Of a DNA stretch of 64,000 bases, positions 13,172 to 24,685 are shown piece by piece. Source of the stretch: Cyclospora cayetanensis (Eukaryota; Apicomplexa; Conoidasida; Eucoccidiorida; Eimeriidae). The position numbers and the translations under genes were made by a program. The notes beneath the pieces are model-generated. The model had not been told where the DNA came from. It did no database searches and worked only from the letters and a program-made list of their open reading frames with translations. How positions within the stretch are numbered: the stretch's first letter is position 1; each line of letters opens with the position of its first letter. The DNA lies in contig NW_020312159.1 in NCBI RefSeq assembly GCF_002999335.1, forward strand, positions 248,001-312,000. Reading direction: 5' to 3'.

Positions 13172-13564
13172 CTACTTACTCTTGGCCTTTCGCTGGCTTT
13201 TTCTTTTTTTCCTTTTCTGGGATCTTGTCTTCGCCGATCTTTTCTGTGCAGCCCTTTCCTCTTTCTCTGCTTGTATCTGTGCAGCCTTTCCCTCCTTTGC
13301 TGCCTGTTTCTTTGCAGCCTCTTCTTCCTTTTCTGCCCTTTTCTGTGCAGCTTTTTCCTCCTTCGCTGCCTGTTTCTGGGCAGCCTTTTCCTCCTTTTCT
13401 GCCCTTCTCCATGCAGCCTTCCCCTCCGCTGCTTTTTTCTGTGCAGCCTCTTCTTCCGTTTCAGGCTGTTTCTGTGCGGCCTGTTCCTCCTTTTCTGGCT
13501 GTTTCTGTGCAGCCTTTTCCTCCTTCGCTGCCTGATTCTGTGCAGCCTTCCCCTCCTTCGCTGC
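13172..13564 (-). pseudogene. In-frame continuation of the 11-residue repeat array beyond a TAA
   Basis: After the TAA at 13565-13567 the same minus-strand frame stays open for 130 codons to TAG at 13172-13174. The first part repeats the same unit (AAKEGKAAQNQAAKEEKAAQ and variants) and the end changes to a basic tail (RSQKRKKKSQRKAKSK) that looks like a natural C-terminus. The TAA stands where neighbouring units have CAG. The stretch could be a truncated end of the coding region, a sequencing error at one codon, a read-through extension, or 3' UTR derived from coding sequence. Confidence 0.6.
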
Positions 13565-16500
13565 TTATTTCTGTACAGCCTTTTCTTCCTTTTCTGCCTG
13601 TTTCTGTGCAGCCTCTTCTTCCTCTTCTGGCTGTTTCTGTGCAGCGTTTTTCTCCTTCGCTGCCGTTTCCTGCGCAGCCTTTTGTTCCTTTTCTCTTTTT
13701 TCCTGTGCAGGCATTTCCTCCTTTACTGCTTTTCTCCGTGCACCCTTTTCTTCGTTCGCTGCCTTTCTCTCTGCAGCCTTTTCCTCCTTCGCTGTCTTTT
13801 TCTGCGCAGCCTTTTCTTCTTTCGCTGCCACCCGCCGTGCAGCCTCTTCTACCGATTTATGTGCAGGCATTTCTTCCTTCGCTGCCTGTTTCAGGGAAGC
13901 CTTTTTCTCCTTTGCTGTTTCTTTCTGAGCAGCCTGTTCCTCCTTCGCTGTTTCTTTCTGAGCAGCCTTTTCCTCCTTCGCTCCTTTTTTCTGTACCTTT
14001 TCCTCCTTCGCTGCCTTTTTCTGTTCAACCTTCTCCTCCTTCGCTGTTTCTTTCTGAGCAGCCTTTTTCGCTTTCTGTGCTTTTTGCTGTCCAGCCTTTT
14101 CCTCCGTCGCTGCTTGTTTTTGTGAAGCCTTCTCCTCCTTTTCTGCTTCTCTCTCAGCAGCCTTTTCGTCCTTCGCTGCTTTTTTCTGTTCAGGCCTTTC
14201 CTTCTTCCCTGCCTTTTTCTGCGCAGCCTTTTTCTCTTTCTCTGCCTGTTTCTGTGCAGCCTTTCCCTCCTTGGCTGCGTGTTTCTGTGCAGCCTTTTCC
14301 TCCTCCTCTGCCTGTTTCTTTGCAGCCTTTTCCTCCTTTTCTGCCTGTTTCTTTGCAGCCTTTTCCTCCTTTGGTGCGTTTTTCTGTGGAGCCTTTCTCG
14401 CTTTTTCTGCTTTTTGCTGCGCAGCCTTTTCCTCCTTCGCTCCATGTTCCTTTGCAGCCTTTTGCTCCTTCGCTGCCTGTTTCTGTGCAGCCTTTTTGTC
14501 TTCCTCTGCCTTTTGCTGTGAAGCCTCTTCCTCCTTCGCTGCCTGTTTCTGTGCAGCCTTTTTCGCTTTCTCTCCTTGTTTCTGTGCAGCCTTTCCCTCC
14601 TTCGCTGCCTTTTTCTGGGCAGCCGTTTCCTGCTTTTCTGCTTTTTTCTCTGCTACCTTTTCCTCCTTCGATGCGTGTTTCTGTTGAACCTTTTGCTCCT
14701 TCGCTGCCTGTTTCTTTGCAGCCTTTCCCCCCTTCGCTTCCTGTCTCCCTGCAGCCTTTTGCTCCTTCGCTGCCTGTTTCTTTGCAGCCTTTTCGTCCTT
14801 TTCTGCCTGTTTCTGTGCAGCCTTTTCTTCCTTTTCTGCCTGTTTCTTTGCAGCCTTTTGCTCCTTCGCTGCCTGTTTCTGTGCAGCCCTTCCCTCCTTT
14901 TCTGCTTTTTTCTCAGCTGCCTTTTCCTCCTTGGCTGCCTGTTTCTTTGCAGCCTTTTCGTCCTTTTCTGCCTGTTTCTTTGCAGCCTTTTGCTCCTTCG
15001 CTGCCTGTTTCTTTGCAGCCTTTTCCTCCTTCGCTGCCTGTTTCTGTGCAGCCTTTTCTTTTTTCTCTGCCGCCTTTTCTTCCTTTTCTGCTTTTTTCTC
15101 TGCTGCCTTTTCCTCCTTCGCTGCCTGTTTCTGTGCAGCCTTTTGCCCCTTCGCTGCCTTTCTCTGTGCAGCCTTTTCCCTTTTCGCTGCCTTTTTTTGT
15201 GCCTTTTCTTCCTTTTCTGCCTGTTTCTGTGCAGCCTTTTGCTCCTTCGCTGCCTGTTTTTGTTGGGCCTTTTTATCCTTTTCTGCTTTTTTCTCTGCTG
15301 CCTTTTCCTCCTTCGCTGCCTGTTTCTTTGCAGCCTTTTGCTCCTTGGCTGCCTGTTTCTTTGCAGCCTTTTCCTCCTTCGCTGCCTGTTTCTGTGCAGC
15401 CTTTTCTTCCTTTTCTGCCTGTTTCTCTGCTGCCTTTTCCTCCTTCGCTGCCTGTTTCTGTGCAGCCTTTTGCCCCTTCGCTGCCTTTCTCTGTGCAGCC
15501 TTTTCCTTTTTCGCTGCCTTTTTTTGTGCCTTTTCTTCCTTTTCTGCCTGTTTCTTTGCAGCCTTTTGCTCCTTCGCTGCCTGTTTTTGTTGGGCCTTTT
15601 TATCCTTTTCTGCTTTTTTCTCTGCTGCCTTTTCCTCCTTCGCTGCCTGTTTCTTTGCAGCCTTTTCCTCCTTGGCTGCCTGTTTCTTTGCAGCCTTTTC
15701 CTTTTTCGCTGCCTGTTTCTTTGCAGCCTTTTCTTCCTTTTCTGCCTGTTTCTTTGCAGCCTTTTCCTCCTTCGCTGCCTGTTTCTTTGCAGCCTTTTCC
15801 TCCTTCGCTGCCTGTTTCTTTGCAGCCTTTTGCTCCTTCGCTGCCTGTTTCTGTGCAGCCTTTTCCTCCTTTTCTGCTTTTTTCTCTGCAGCCTTTTGCT
15901 CCTTCGCTGCCTGTTTCTTTGCAACCTTTTCGTCCTGTTCTGCTTTTTTCTTTGCAGCCTTTTGCTCCTTCGCTGCCTGTTTCTTTGCAGCCTTTTCCTC
16001 CTTCGCTGCCTTTCTCTGCGCAGCCTTTTGCTCCTTCGCTGCCTGTTTCTGTGCAGCCTTGTGCTCCTTCGCTGCCTGTTTCTGTGCAGCCTTTTCCTTT
16101 TTCGCTGCCTGTTTCTTTGCAGCCTTTTCTTCCTTTTCTGCCTGTTTCTGTGCAGCCTTTTGCTCCTTCGCTGCCTGTTTCTTTGCAGCCTTTTCTTCCT
16201 TTTCTGCCTGTTTCTGTGCAGCCCTTTCCTCCTTCGCTGCCTGTTTCTTTGCAGCCTTTTCTTCCTTTTCTGCCTGTTTCTTTGCAGCCTTTTGCTCCTT
16301 CGCTGCTTTTTTCTGTGCAGCCTTTTGCTCCTTCGCTGCCTGTTTCTGTGCAGCCCTTCCCTGCTTTTCTGCTTTTTTCTCTGCTGCCTTTTGCTCCTTC
16401 GCTGCATCTTTCTGTGCAGCCTTTTGCTCCTTTTCTGCCTGTTTCTTTGCAGCCTTTTCTTCTTTTTCTGCCTGTTTCTTTGCAGCCTTTTCTTCCTTTT

Positions 16501-16600
16501 CTGCCTTTTTCTGTGCCTTTTCCTCCTTAGCTGCTCTTCTCCGTGCAGCCTTTTCCTTTTTCGCTGCCTGTTTCTTGGCTGCCTTTTTCTGCTCTACGTG
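13225..16600 (-). repeat. 33-bp tandem repeat array (about 100 units)
   Basis: Imperfect units of 33 bp, plus-strand type TTTTCCTCCTTCGCTGCCTG followed by TTTCTTTGCAGCC, tile this interval. They encode the 11-residue KAAKKQAAKEE units on the minus strand. Because the unit is a multiple of three and lacks stop codons in most frames, long artefactual open frames exist on the plus strand and in other minus frames. A longer unit block near 15.05-15.3 kb recurs nearly unchanged near 15.4-15.65 kb, a sign of recent internal duplication. Confidence 0.9.
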
Positions 16601-19600
16601 TTCCTGCGCGCCCTCTTCCTCTATTGACAGCTCTATGTTTTCGCCGAGAGCTTCATTTCCTTCCGGGTCAGAGGCGTCATTTTCGACATCGCTTTCCTTA
16701 GAGTCTTTATTCTTTCTTGCTTTTTCTGCCTTTTTCGCTTTCTGTGCTGCTTTGGCCAGCTTTTTCTCCCTCTTGCGCTCTGCCTTCTCTTCTTTTTCCC
16801 TTTTTCTTGCCGCCTTTTTTTCCTGCTTTTTTGCTAGCTTCTTGGCTTCTTTTCTCGTGTACCTCTCTAAATAGTCACTGTAAAACTTGTCATAGCTGCC
16901 GTACGCTTCAGTGTCTGACGAGGAGCCCCCTGTACGATAGTATATGTCGGAGTCATTATCTTTCATCGCGCCAAAGTGCATGCTCATTGCTCCCACGCCT
17001 CCCATGGCCCCTGCGTGCGTGCCTGTTAAGTCCATATCTCCTATGGCCTCCCGGTGCGTGCTCATTCCTCTCGTTGCTCCCATGCCTCCCATGCCCATTG
17101 GATGCGTGGCTGTTGCTTCCACACCTCCCATGGCCTCCTGGTGCGCGGTCGGTGCTCCCATACCACCCATGCCTTCCATGCCCATTGGATGCGTGGCTGT
17201 TGCTTCCACACCTCCCATGGCCTCCTGGTGCGTGCTCATTTCTCCGGTTGCTCCCATGCCTCCCATGGCCTCCTGGTGTGGGGTCGTTTCTCCCGTTGCT
17301 CCCATGCCTCCCATGGCCTCTGGGTGCGTGGTCGTTGCTCCCACGCCTCCCATGCCTTCCATGGCCCCTGGGTGCGTGCCTGTTGCTCCCATGCCTCCCA
17401 TGCCCTCCTGGTGCGGGGTCATTTCTCCCGTTGCTCCCATGCCGCCTATGACTCCTGGGTGCGTGCCTGTTGCTCCCATGCCTCCCATGCCCTCCTGGTG
17501 CGGGGTCGTTGCTCCCGTTGCTCCCATGTCTCCAATGCCCCCTGGGTGCGCGGTCTTTGCTCCCATGTCTCCTATGCCCTCCTGGTGTGGGGTCATATCT
17601 CTCGTTGCTCCCATGCCTCCCATGGCCTCCGGGTGCGCGGTTAGTTCTCCCGTTGCTCCCATGCCTCCCATGACCTCCTGGTGCGCGGTTAGTTCTCCCG
17701 TTGCTCCCATGCCTCCCATGCCCTCCTGGTGCGGGGTCGTTGCTCCCATGCCTCCCATGCCCTCGTGGTGCGCGGTCATTTCTCCCGTTGGCCCCATGCC
17801 TCCAATGCCCCCTGGGTGCGCGGTCTTTGCTTCCATGCCTCCCATGGCCTCCTGGTGTGGGGTCATATCTCCCGTTGCTCCCATGCCTTCCATAGTCCCT
17901 GGGTGCGCGGTCGTGGCTCCCATGCCTCCCATGGCCTCCTGGTGCGTGCTCATTTCTCCGGTTGCTCCCATGCCTCCCATGGCCTCCTGTTGTGGGGTCA
18001 TTTCTCCCGTTGCTCCCGTGCCTCCCATGCCCTCCTGGTGCGCGGTTGTTGCTCCCGTTGGCCCCATGCCTTGAATGGCCCCTAAGTGCGCGGTCGGTGC
18101 TCCCATGCCTCCCATGGCCTCCTGGTGTGGGGTCATATCTCCCGTTGCTCCCATGCCTTCCATAGTCCCTGGGTGCGCGGTCGTGGCTCCCATGCCTCCC
18201 ATGCCCTCCTGGTGCGCGGTTAGTTCTCCCGTTGGCCCCATGCCTTGAATGGCCCCTAAGTGCGCGGTCGGTGCTCCCATGCCTCCCATGGCCTCCTGGT
18301 GCGTGGCCGTTTCTCCGGTTGCTCCCACACCTTCCATGGCCCCTGGGTGCGTGCCTGTTGCTCCCATGCCTCCCATGGCCTCCTGGTGCGTGCTCATTTC
18401 TCCGGTTGTTCCCATGCCTCCCATGGCCTCCTGGTGTGGGGTCATTTCTCCCGTTGCTCCCGTGCCTCCCATGCCCTCCTGGTGCGCGGTTGTTGCTCCC
18501 GTTGGCCCCATGCCTTGAATGGCCCCTAAGTGCGCGGTCGGTGCTCCCATGCCTCCCATGTCCTCCTGGTGTGGGGTCATTTCTCCCGTTGGCCCCATGC
18601 CTTCCATGGCCCCTGGGTGCGTGCCTGTTGCTCCCATGCCTTCTATGCCCTCGTGGTGCGTGCTCATTTCTCCGGTTGCTCCCATGCCTCCCATGGCCCC
18701 TAAGTGCGCGGTCGGTGCTCCCATGCCTTCCGGGGCCTCCGGGTGCGTGCTCATTTCCCCCGTTGCTCCCATGCCTCCCATGGCCTCTGGGTGCTTGCCT
18801 GTTGCTTCCATACCTTCCACGGCCTCCTGGTGCGTGTCTGGTGCTTCCACACCTCCCATGCCCTCCTGGTGCGGGGTCGTTTCTCCCGTTGCTCCCATGC
18901 CTCCCATGCCCTCCTGGTGCGGGGTCGTTGCTCCCATGCCTCCAATGGCCCCTGGGTGCTTGCCTGTCGCGTTCATACCTCCCATGCCCTCCTGGTGCGG
19001 GGTCATTTCTCCCGTTGCTCCCATGCCTCCCATGGCCTCCTGGTGCGGGGTCGTTGCTCCCATGCCTCCCATGGCCTCCTGTTGTGGGGTCGTTTCTCCC
19101 GATGCTCCCATGCCTCCCATGCCCTCCTGGTGCGGGGTCGTTGCTCCCATGCCTCCAATGGCCCCTGGGTGCTTGCCTGTCGCGTTCATACCTCCCATGC
19201 CCTCCTGGTGCGGGGTCGTTTCTCCCGTTGCTCCCATGCCTCCCATGGCCTCCTGGTGCGGGGTCGTTGCTCCCATGCCCCCCATGCCCTCCTGGTTCGT
19301 ACTCATTTCCCCCGTTGCTCCCATGCCTCCCATGCCCTCCTGGTGCGTGCCTGTTGCTCCCATGCCTCCCGTGCCCTCCTGGTGCATGCTCATTTCTCCC
19401 GTTGCTCCCATGCCTCCAATGGCCCCTGGGTGCGTGCCTGTTGCTTCCATGCCTCCCATGCCCTCCTGGTGCGTGGTCGTTTCTCCCGTTGGCCCCATGC
19501 CTGCCATGCCCTCCTGGTGCGCGCTCATTTCTCCCGTTGCTCCCATGCCTCCCATCACGCCTGTTCCTGACATCCCTCCTATATGGATAACCCCCGTTGT

Positions 19601-21121
19601 AAGTCCTCCCTGTTCGCCCATACCCATGCCGATTTCTGTATGCTGAAGATTAGGATATTCTGAATGCATGGATCTATCCTCTGCGGTGACCGCACTAGTA
19701 GAGTAAAACGGGCCTGGTTGTTCTTCCGGTGCTGGTTCCTCGGCCCCACCGTCTGCCTTAGTAGGGGGACCAGTCTCTGGAGACTTATCTTTGACGTAAT
19801 CTGCCGCGTCATGCAAAGCCGAGGTAACAGCTGTAGCCTGAGCAGTCGCATGTGCGGCCTGTGGTGGCTTCGCGCCTTCATCTATCGCTGAGGCTCCTGT
19901 TGTGGATGTGGTTGTGGTCGAACTGGTGGGCATTTTACCGTAGCCTTCAGACAGGAGTTCGGATGCTGGGTATATAGACATTTCGCGTGGCTTCTCCGTG
20001 GTAATCTGCAGAAAGTTCTGTTGCCTGGGTACAAACTCTGCAGTAGCATTAGAAGAGGTGAACTCGGTCTGTCCATCTGCCCTTACCTTCTCCATCGATG
20101 CCTCATCCTCAGCCTTCTCTCGACGCAAATTCGCTGTCCAGATCTTCCGCTGGATGAGAGCAGCAGCACTGCGTACTTGAAGCCGAGATGCCCCCTCAGG
20201 CACAACAGAGGAGGCGTACAGGTCAAATTGAGGGGCGACTGAGGCCATTCTTGAACCGGAGTTTTTAATTATTTGCAACCCATTGTTCAGTTGCCATCTG
20301 GGCTTCTCCGACGTCTCTAAGGCGGGGGGATGTGTAAGCGCCTGAGAAGCATTATTCGCGGTACTCAAAGGAGACAAAGGCCTGCTGCGTTGTGGAGTAG
20401 TGGCTGCATTCCACATATCCACGGGACCCCCCTTAAATGCGGGGTATTGTGGTTCAGTTGATCCTAACTCAGAGGCATCATGACCGACGATGGGAAGAGT
20501 ACTACTTGCGACGGGATCTCCAGGTGAATTGGTTTGTTCTAAATCTACATATGACACAGAGCCTACGGAGGGAGCCAGAACCCAACCGCTTCTGGGGGCA
20601 ATGGAACCTGCGCCAATGCAGAGCACGAACTTGTTAGGCAATTATATAAGTATGAAAAATGCCCAAATATTACACCTCTGTTGGACGCATTCTACTAGAT
20701 TCTACGTTGCTTGAGGAATAGTTGATTTATTCATTGGTCTATCTGACGAAGCCCTTCGAGTTGAGTGCAGCCGCAAAGCCCCAAACCTTTTGCAAGCAGT
20801 ACACAATTTAGCGTTTATGACGTGTGTTACGCCTTTGTATTCGTTGTACTTACTCCGGGTCGCTCGCAAACCATTCTGGTAAGCCTGATGAAATTGGAAT
20901 GCCACAACCCGCACTGAGGACCTCTCGACGAGAGCACATAAGGTAAGGCAGAAAATGGCCCACACACAACGGCGGATTTTGCCGGTGCGTCGCAGCAGCC
21001 GCTTCCAACCTGTGCCTCGCCGATGTACTACACAGTCGGCATTTGCTAGTGTGGGAGGTGGGGAATACACATTGGTGACAAACAGCGGGAAGAAGGAAGA
21101 GGCTTCTCTTTTCTTCGCCAT
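13565..21121 (-). CDS. Giant secreted or membrane repeat protein (Met/Gly/His repeats plus Lys/Ala/Glu 11-mers)
   Basis: Two exons, 21121-20854 and 20607-13565, join in phase (GTAAGT donor, CAG acceptor) to give about 2436 residues. Exon 1 has a basic N-terminus and a recessed hydrophobic segment at about residues 52-65 (CVWAIFCLTLCALV), a signal peptide or signal anchor of the kind common in apicomplexan secreted proteins. Four regions follow: a low-complexity Ser/Thr/Pro region; about 59 units of 13 or 16 residues of the type MGGMGATGEMTPHQEA; an acidic and basic linker with a DKFYSDYLERYTRKEAKK stretch; and about 90 units of an 11-residue repeat of the type KAAKKQAAKEE. No known domain is seen. 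The frame stops at TAA (13565-13567) inside the 11-mer array, and the array goes on in the same frame. Location outside the cytosol is inferred from the signal segment. A role in oocyst, parasitophorous vacuole or host cell is possible but unproven. Confidence 0.7.
16975..19560 (-). repeat. Met/Gly/His-rich tandem repeat array (39- and 48-bp units)
   Basis: About 59 units were counted by eye. The two lengths are 13 residues (for example MGGMGATTPHQEA) and 16 residues (for example MGGMGATGEMTPHQEG), which differ by a three-residue block. Each unit starts M/I-x-G-M and has one His before QE, PG or LG. Several higher-order blocks recur, for example the MGAPTAHLGA-IQGMGPTG pair. Confidence 0.9.
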
Positions 21122-22722
21122 GAGTCACCTAGAGGAAATTGAGAAGCATATGGGAAGAGCGGCTGCGGCTGCTCCATGACGTGGAGGGGGATCGGTCTCC
21201 GCGCCATTGACCCGCGGCATCCTGCGGCCATCTGCCGAGCTTCGACCTGAGTACGAAGCTCTAAAAGTATAGCAATTTAAATAAAAAATCAAAACAATGG
21301 AAGAACCGCAGTTTGACAGGACACGCGTGATCTGCGTGCATGCTGACCACCGGTACCCAGTTGACTCGTATACGGATCTATGTATGGACCAGCGGTGCTC
21401 TATCCCGTACTCTGGCAGAAATGAGCAAGAAAATGATGAGTCATGTATGCGCGTATTCTTTTGGATGCATAAAGGGGGAGCTATATAAAAGGTGTCTGGG
21501 CTCCTCACGTATTTTGGGGCCGAAATGTACTACACACGGCGGGCAGTCTGTCGCCCGAGTACAGCCTGGCCACTTAACTCAAGCACCCCTTCTTTGAGTC
21601 CATCGGAGGCACAAGTGGAGCCACAGTTAGGATACCCTACAAAGTGTCCAACATGGCTGCAGAATGGCTTGCGTTCCTTGCGTAACTGGCAGAATATTTC
21701 AACGGGTGTCCTCGATAGAAATTTAGTGAAGACAAACACAGACCAAGGAGCACTTGCGGAAAATGGGCTCTTAACACCAACAAAAATGTGCTATGTTCTA
21801 CGTTGTGAAGTGAATGATAACCTACTACGTCGGCCTGCGAATCTTAGATCAAACACTCGCTCATATCCAAGCTGGCTCTTGCAACTGACCGCAAGATGCT
21901 GCATGACTCAGCCGCCAGTATCTCAAACCAAAGAAAAACCGCCATTCTCTGACCCATCGCTTCCTTGTGTATACCTATGGGGACTTATGCTAACCACTCT
22001 CACTCCGATGGGTCGGGTGTCACTAGCAAAGGGCGGAGCACCCGGCTCCCATTTCCAATCAAAATTTCAACCCCAGCCAAAGGTTAAAGGGTCTTTCTAA
22101 GCTTGCTTTCCAAACAACGTTATTAGAGTGGTTAGAAAGTACCCAAAACACGTTTCTCTAAGTCTCTGCTCCCCAAGTCACTACACTGTGAAGGACTAAG
22201 AGGAATCTAGGTAAGAGCAGTGCCCCATGATTTGTAAATGACAAAGGGCACGGAGAAGGGAGCTTTTTCCATGATAAAGCTCATAGAATGCTAAGAAGAG
22301 TTTCTCGCCGTTAGTTGTGGCCAGCTCTCTTGGTGCAGCTGTCCATGGTCTAAGTCAGTAGTCGCTCGTTCCCCCTTTGCCTGGTATCTTGTCACAGTTT
22401 CCTTTGACATAATATATCAGCAAAATGATAAAAGAAGCATTTGGTGCACACTAAAAAACTCGAGTATGAATGAGAATATGAACGGAATAACATCGCTGTG
22501 CCAACAGTCCGGATAACTTTGCAAGTTGGAGGCACCATATACAAATTGGTGGAGGCCAATGCAATTGCTGTCCTCCCTCCTGCCAAAGTTGATCAGCATT
22601 ATAGTGCTGAGCGGCTCAAGAGTTTGCCTTGCAGAAAGCTGATTAAAAGGATCAGTTTGCCCTCAAAGGGTGGAAGTGCACATTTACGGGGAGCACGTAT
22701 ATCATAGATAAACAGAAAACCG
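21122..22722. other. Spacer upstream of the giant repeat gene
   Basis: The minus-strand giant gene starts at 21121 and the minus-strand PITH gene ends at 22723. An open frame of about 200 codons on the plus strand (21492-22100) starts without an ATG and has no family resemblance or clear composition bias, so I do not call it a gene. The promoter of the giant gene should be here. Confidence 0.45.
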
Positions 22723-24272
22723 CTAGGAGTAACGCTTATGAACAACGCCGTAGAATCTCACTCTATTCAAAAAAGTGTATGCGGTCCCAGCTTGATTTTC
22801 CTGCAAGAAGAACTGAGCGGACGAACACATGTGAAATTTGCTACCTGGAAGAGTTACCCGCCTCTCCTTCTGGACATCCTCAGGGGTAAGCAGCACAGAA
22901 AAGGCACAAGCCTCATCCACCACTCCGCAGAAATTTAGAGTGTTTTTGTTACAATAGACCTAGGCACAACAAATAGGCAGCTGCACAGATGAAAATTGTT
23001 CGGCAGTGGAAACTTGTTCGGCAGTGCAGGCTGTATCCCGTACTTGCAGTGGTATTTTCCGATATATGGAACACCACACCGTACAGTTGCTATCTAGTGG
23101 TCCCCCTCAGCCCATTATTAGAGGGATGATAGCATGTCCTCCAGTGCCAACATCAAATAAAGTGTGAGCCTCACTTTGACCAGCCTGGGTGCAGACACCG
23201 AGTCCCCATCGTCTTCGTCAGTTCGGAATCCCGCGGGTGCAGTGGAGGCCAGAACAGAAAATGCCGCTAGCTGTACACACATTTGAGGAGAACCCCACCC
23301 CTAAAGTGAAATAAGGCACTCACATAAAACCTGTACTTCACTATACGAGGTCGTGCGATGCTGCAGCTCTGGCCCCGTCTGTTAATTATGGCTCCACTGC
23401 AAAAGCGCACTTGTCTGGCGCCCCCAAAGACTCAGTTATTTCGGCTAAACGTTTACTTAGCGTGCTGAGCTTTTCTAATATTCGCAGTTAAAATATAACG
23501 GGACGAAAAGACTCGGGGAAAGGAAGAAGCTTGAGTCTCTATCAATCGGCGTCACCATAACAGCAAAAAAGCACCAGCAAGGGACATGGACAGTAGCAAG
23601 ACTGGCTACATGCACAATGGCGAGTGCATGCCCTAAGGGACTCAACAGTCCCTCATACATCCATGTGACTTGAAACACTACTGAATATACCACGTGTCGG
23701 ATGCGAATGAATAAAAGCTGGAATTCACTAACCCGAATGGGCTGTTTGAAACTGATGTTGAGAAGCAGCTGTTCATCTACGTCGGACACGAGCGCGAGGT
23801 TAGATTCCTTCATCCGTAGGATTTGATGCAATGTTGCAATTTCGGAGCCTTTTTTTGCTGACGCTCCTACTCCAAAGGGCAATACCGTAGATGGCCGACT
23901 GCAGGATGCGTTTCCAGCGACTTCACTCTTTTTAACATCCTCCCCCAGCGACCTTTCCTTTTCACAGTTTGCCTCTGCAGTTTCCTTCGACGTTTTATCC
24001 ATGTTCGCTGTAGCAGGCTGCTCTCCATCCTTTGCCCCCTGCTGCTTGTTGGTGGCTGCACCTCCTATTGTTGCCGTTGAATCAGAAGCTGCTGCTGCTC
24101 CTGCTTCAGGTTCCTTTTCAAAAGCTGCTGGGGAAGTCGCAGATTCAGAGCGGCTGTGGAGGTGGAGGGAAGGTTGCCGAGCATTGAGGGCAAAGCAATC
24201 GCCTAAGTCTAGGGCCTCTCGAATATCTGAAAACTCCACTTGCTGGAGGCGTTCAAGAGATTCAAGTCCCAT
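22723..24272 (-). CDS. PITH-domain protein
   Basis: Three exons, 24272-23733, 23270-23175 and 22959-22723, all with phase-0 borders, give 290 residues. The start is the ATG giving MGLESLERLQQVEF. A first PITH segment (DIREALDLGDCFALN) is followed by about 100 residues of Ala/Glu/Ser-rich insertion. The PITH core then resumes with SDVDEQLLLNISFKQPIR, continues across the first splice into LAAFSVLAS...SAPRLVK, across the second into VYCNKNTLNFCGVVDEA and LTPEDVQKERRVTLPGSKF, and ends with FFLQENQAGTAYTFLNRVRFYG. These match the order of blocks in the C-terminal domain of TXNL1 and in PITHD1, which bind the proteasome 19S particle or act in related roles. No thioredoxin domain precedes it, so it resembles PITHD1 more than TXNL1. 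The insertion is inside the domain, between its first strand and the DEQLL motif. Confidence 0.85.
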
Positions 24273-24685
24273 TATAGAGTTGGGTTAAGGGGGGCTGAAC
24301 GTTGCGCAACACAAAGAGAGGAGGTTCTGATACTGTTCTGTACCATACTCTTGGCGTTGCTGCTGTAGCAAGCGGCAGAGAAGGGACCAGGAGAGCCCGG
24401 CCAAATGTGTGGGGTGAACCGACGGTGCTTCGGAAAAGAGGGGCCTTAGAGCTGAGCCAAATTATTGGAGAAAGGAATCCAAGCACATAATCGGGGAACA
24501 TACCCGGAGGTGGCCTAAAAAGAACACCCGTGTGGGACAAAGCATACACGGGATGTGCTGATCTGCAGAAAAGCTTGGCTTCTGCTTACAATGGGGGATG
24601 ACATGAAACACCTATTAAAGGAAAAGGAGGGATGAAGCCTTTTTCCTTCAGACCGACCGCAAAATCAAGCGCTGCTCTTACTGCT

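Noticed and set aside
13225..16530. Open frame of 1101 codons on the plus strand with Pro/Phe/Ser/Leu units
   Set aside because: It is the reverse complement of the 33-bp repeat. The minus-strand frame has the signal exon, matching splice phase and unique flanking regions; the plus frame has only the array.
14576..19650. Further long plus-strand and other-frame open reading frames rich in Cys, Leu, Phe or Pro
   Set aside because: All are shadows of repeat units whose length is a multiple of three, so stop-free frames are carried along the arrays.
21492..22100. 202-codon plus-strand frame in the spacer upstream of the giant gene
   Set aside because: No ATG at its start, no motif, no composition bias and no splice context.
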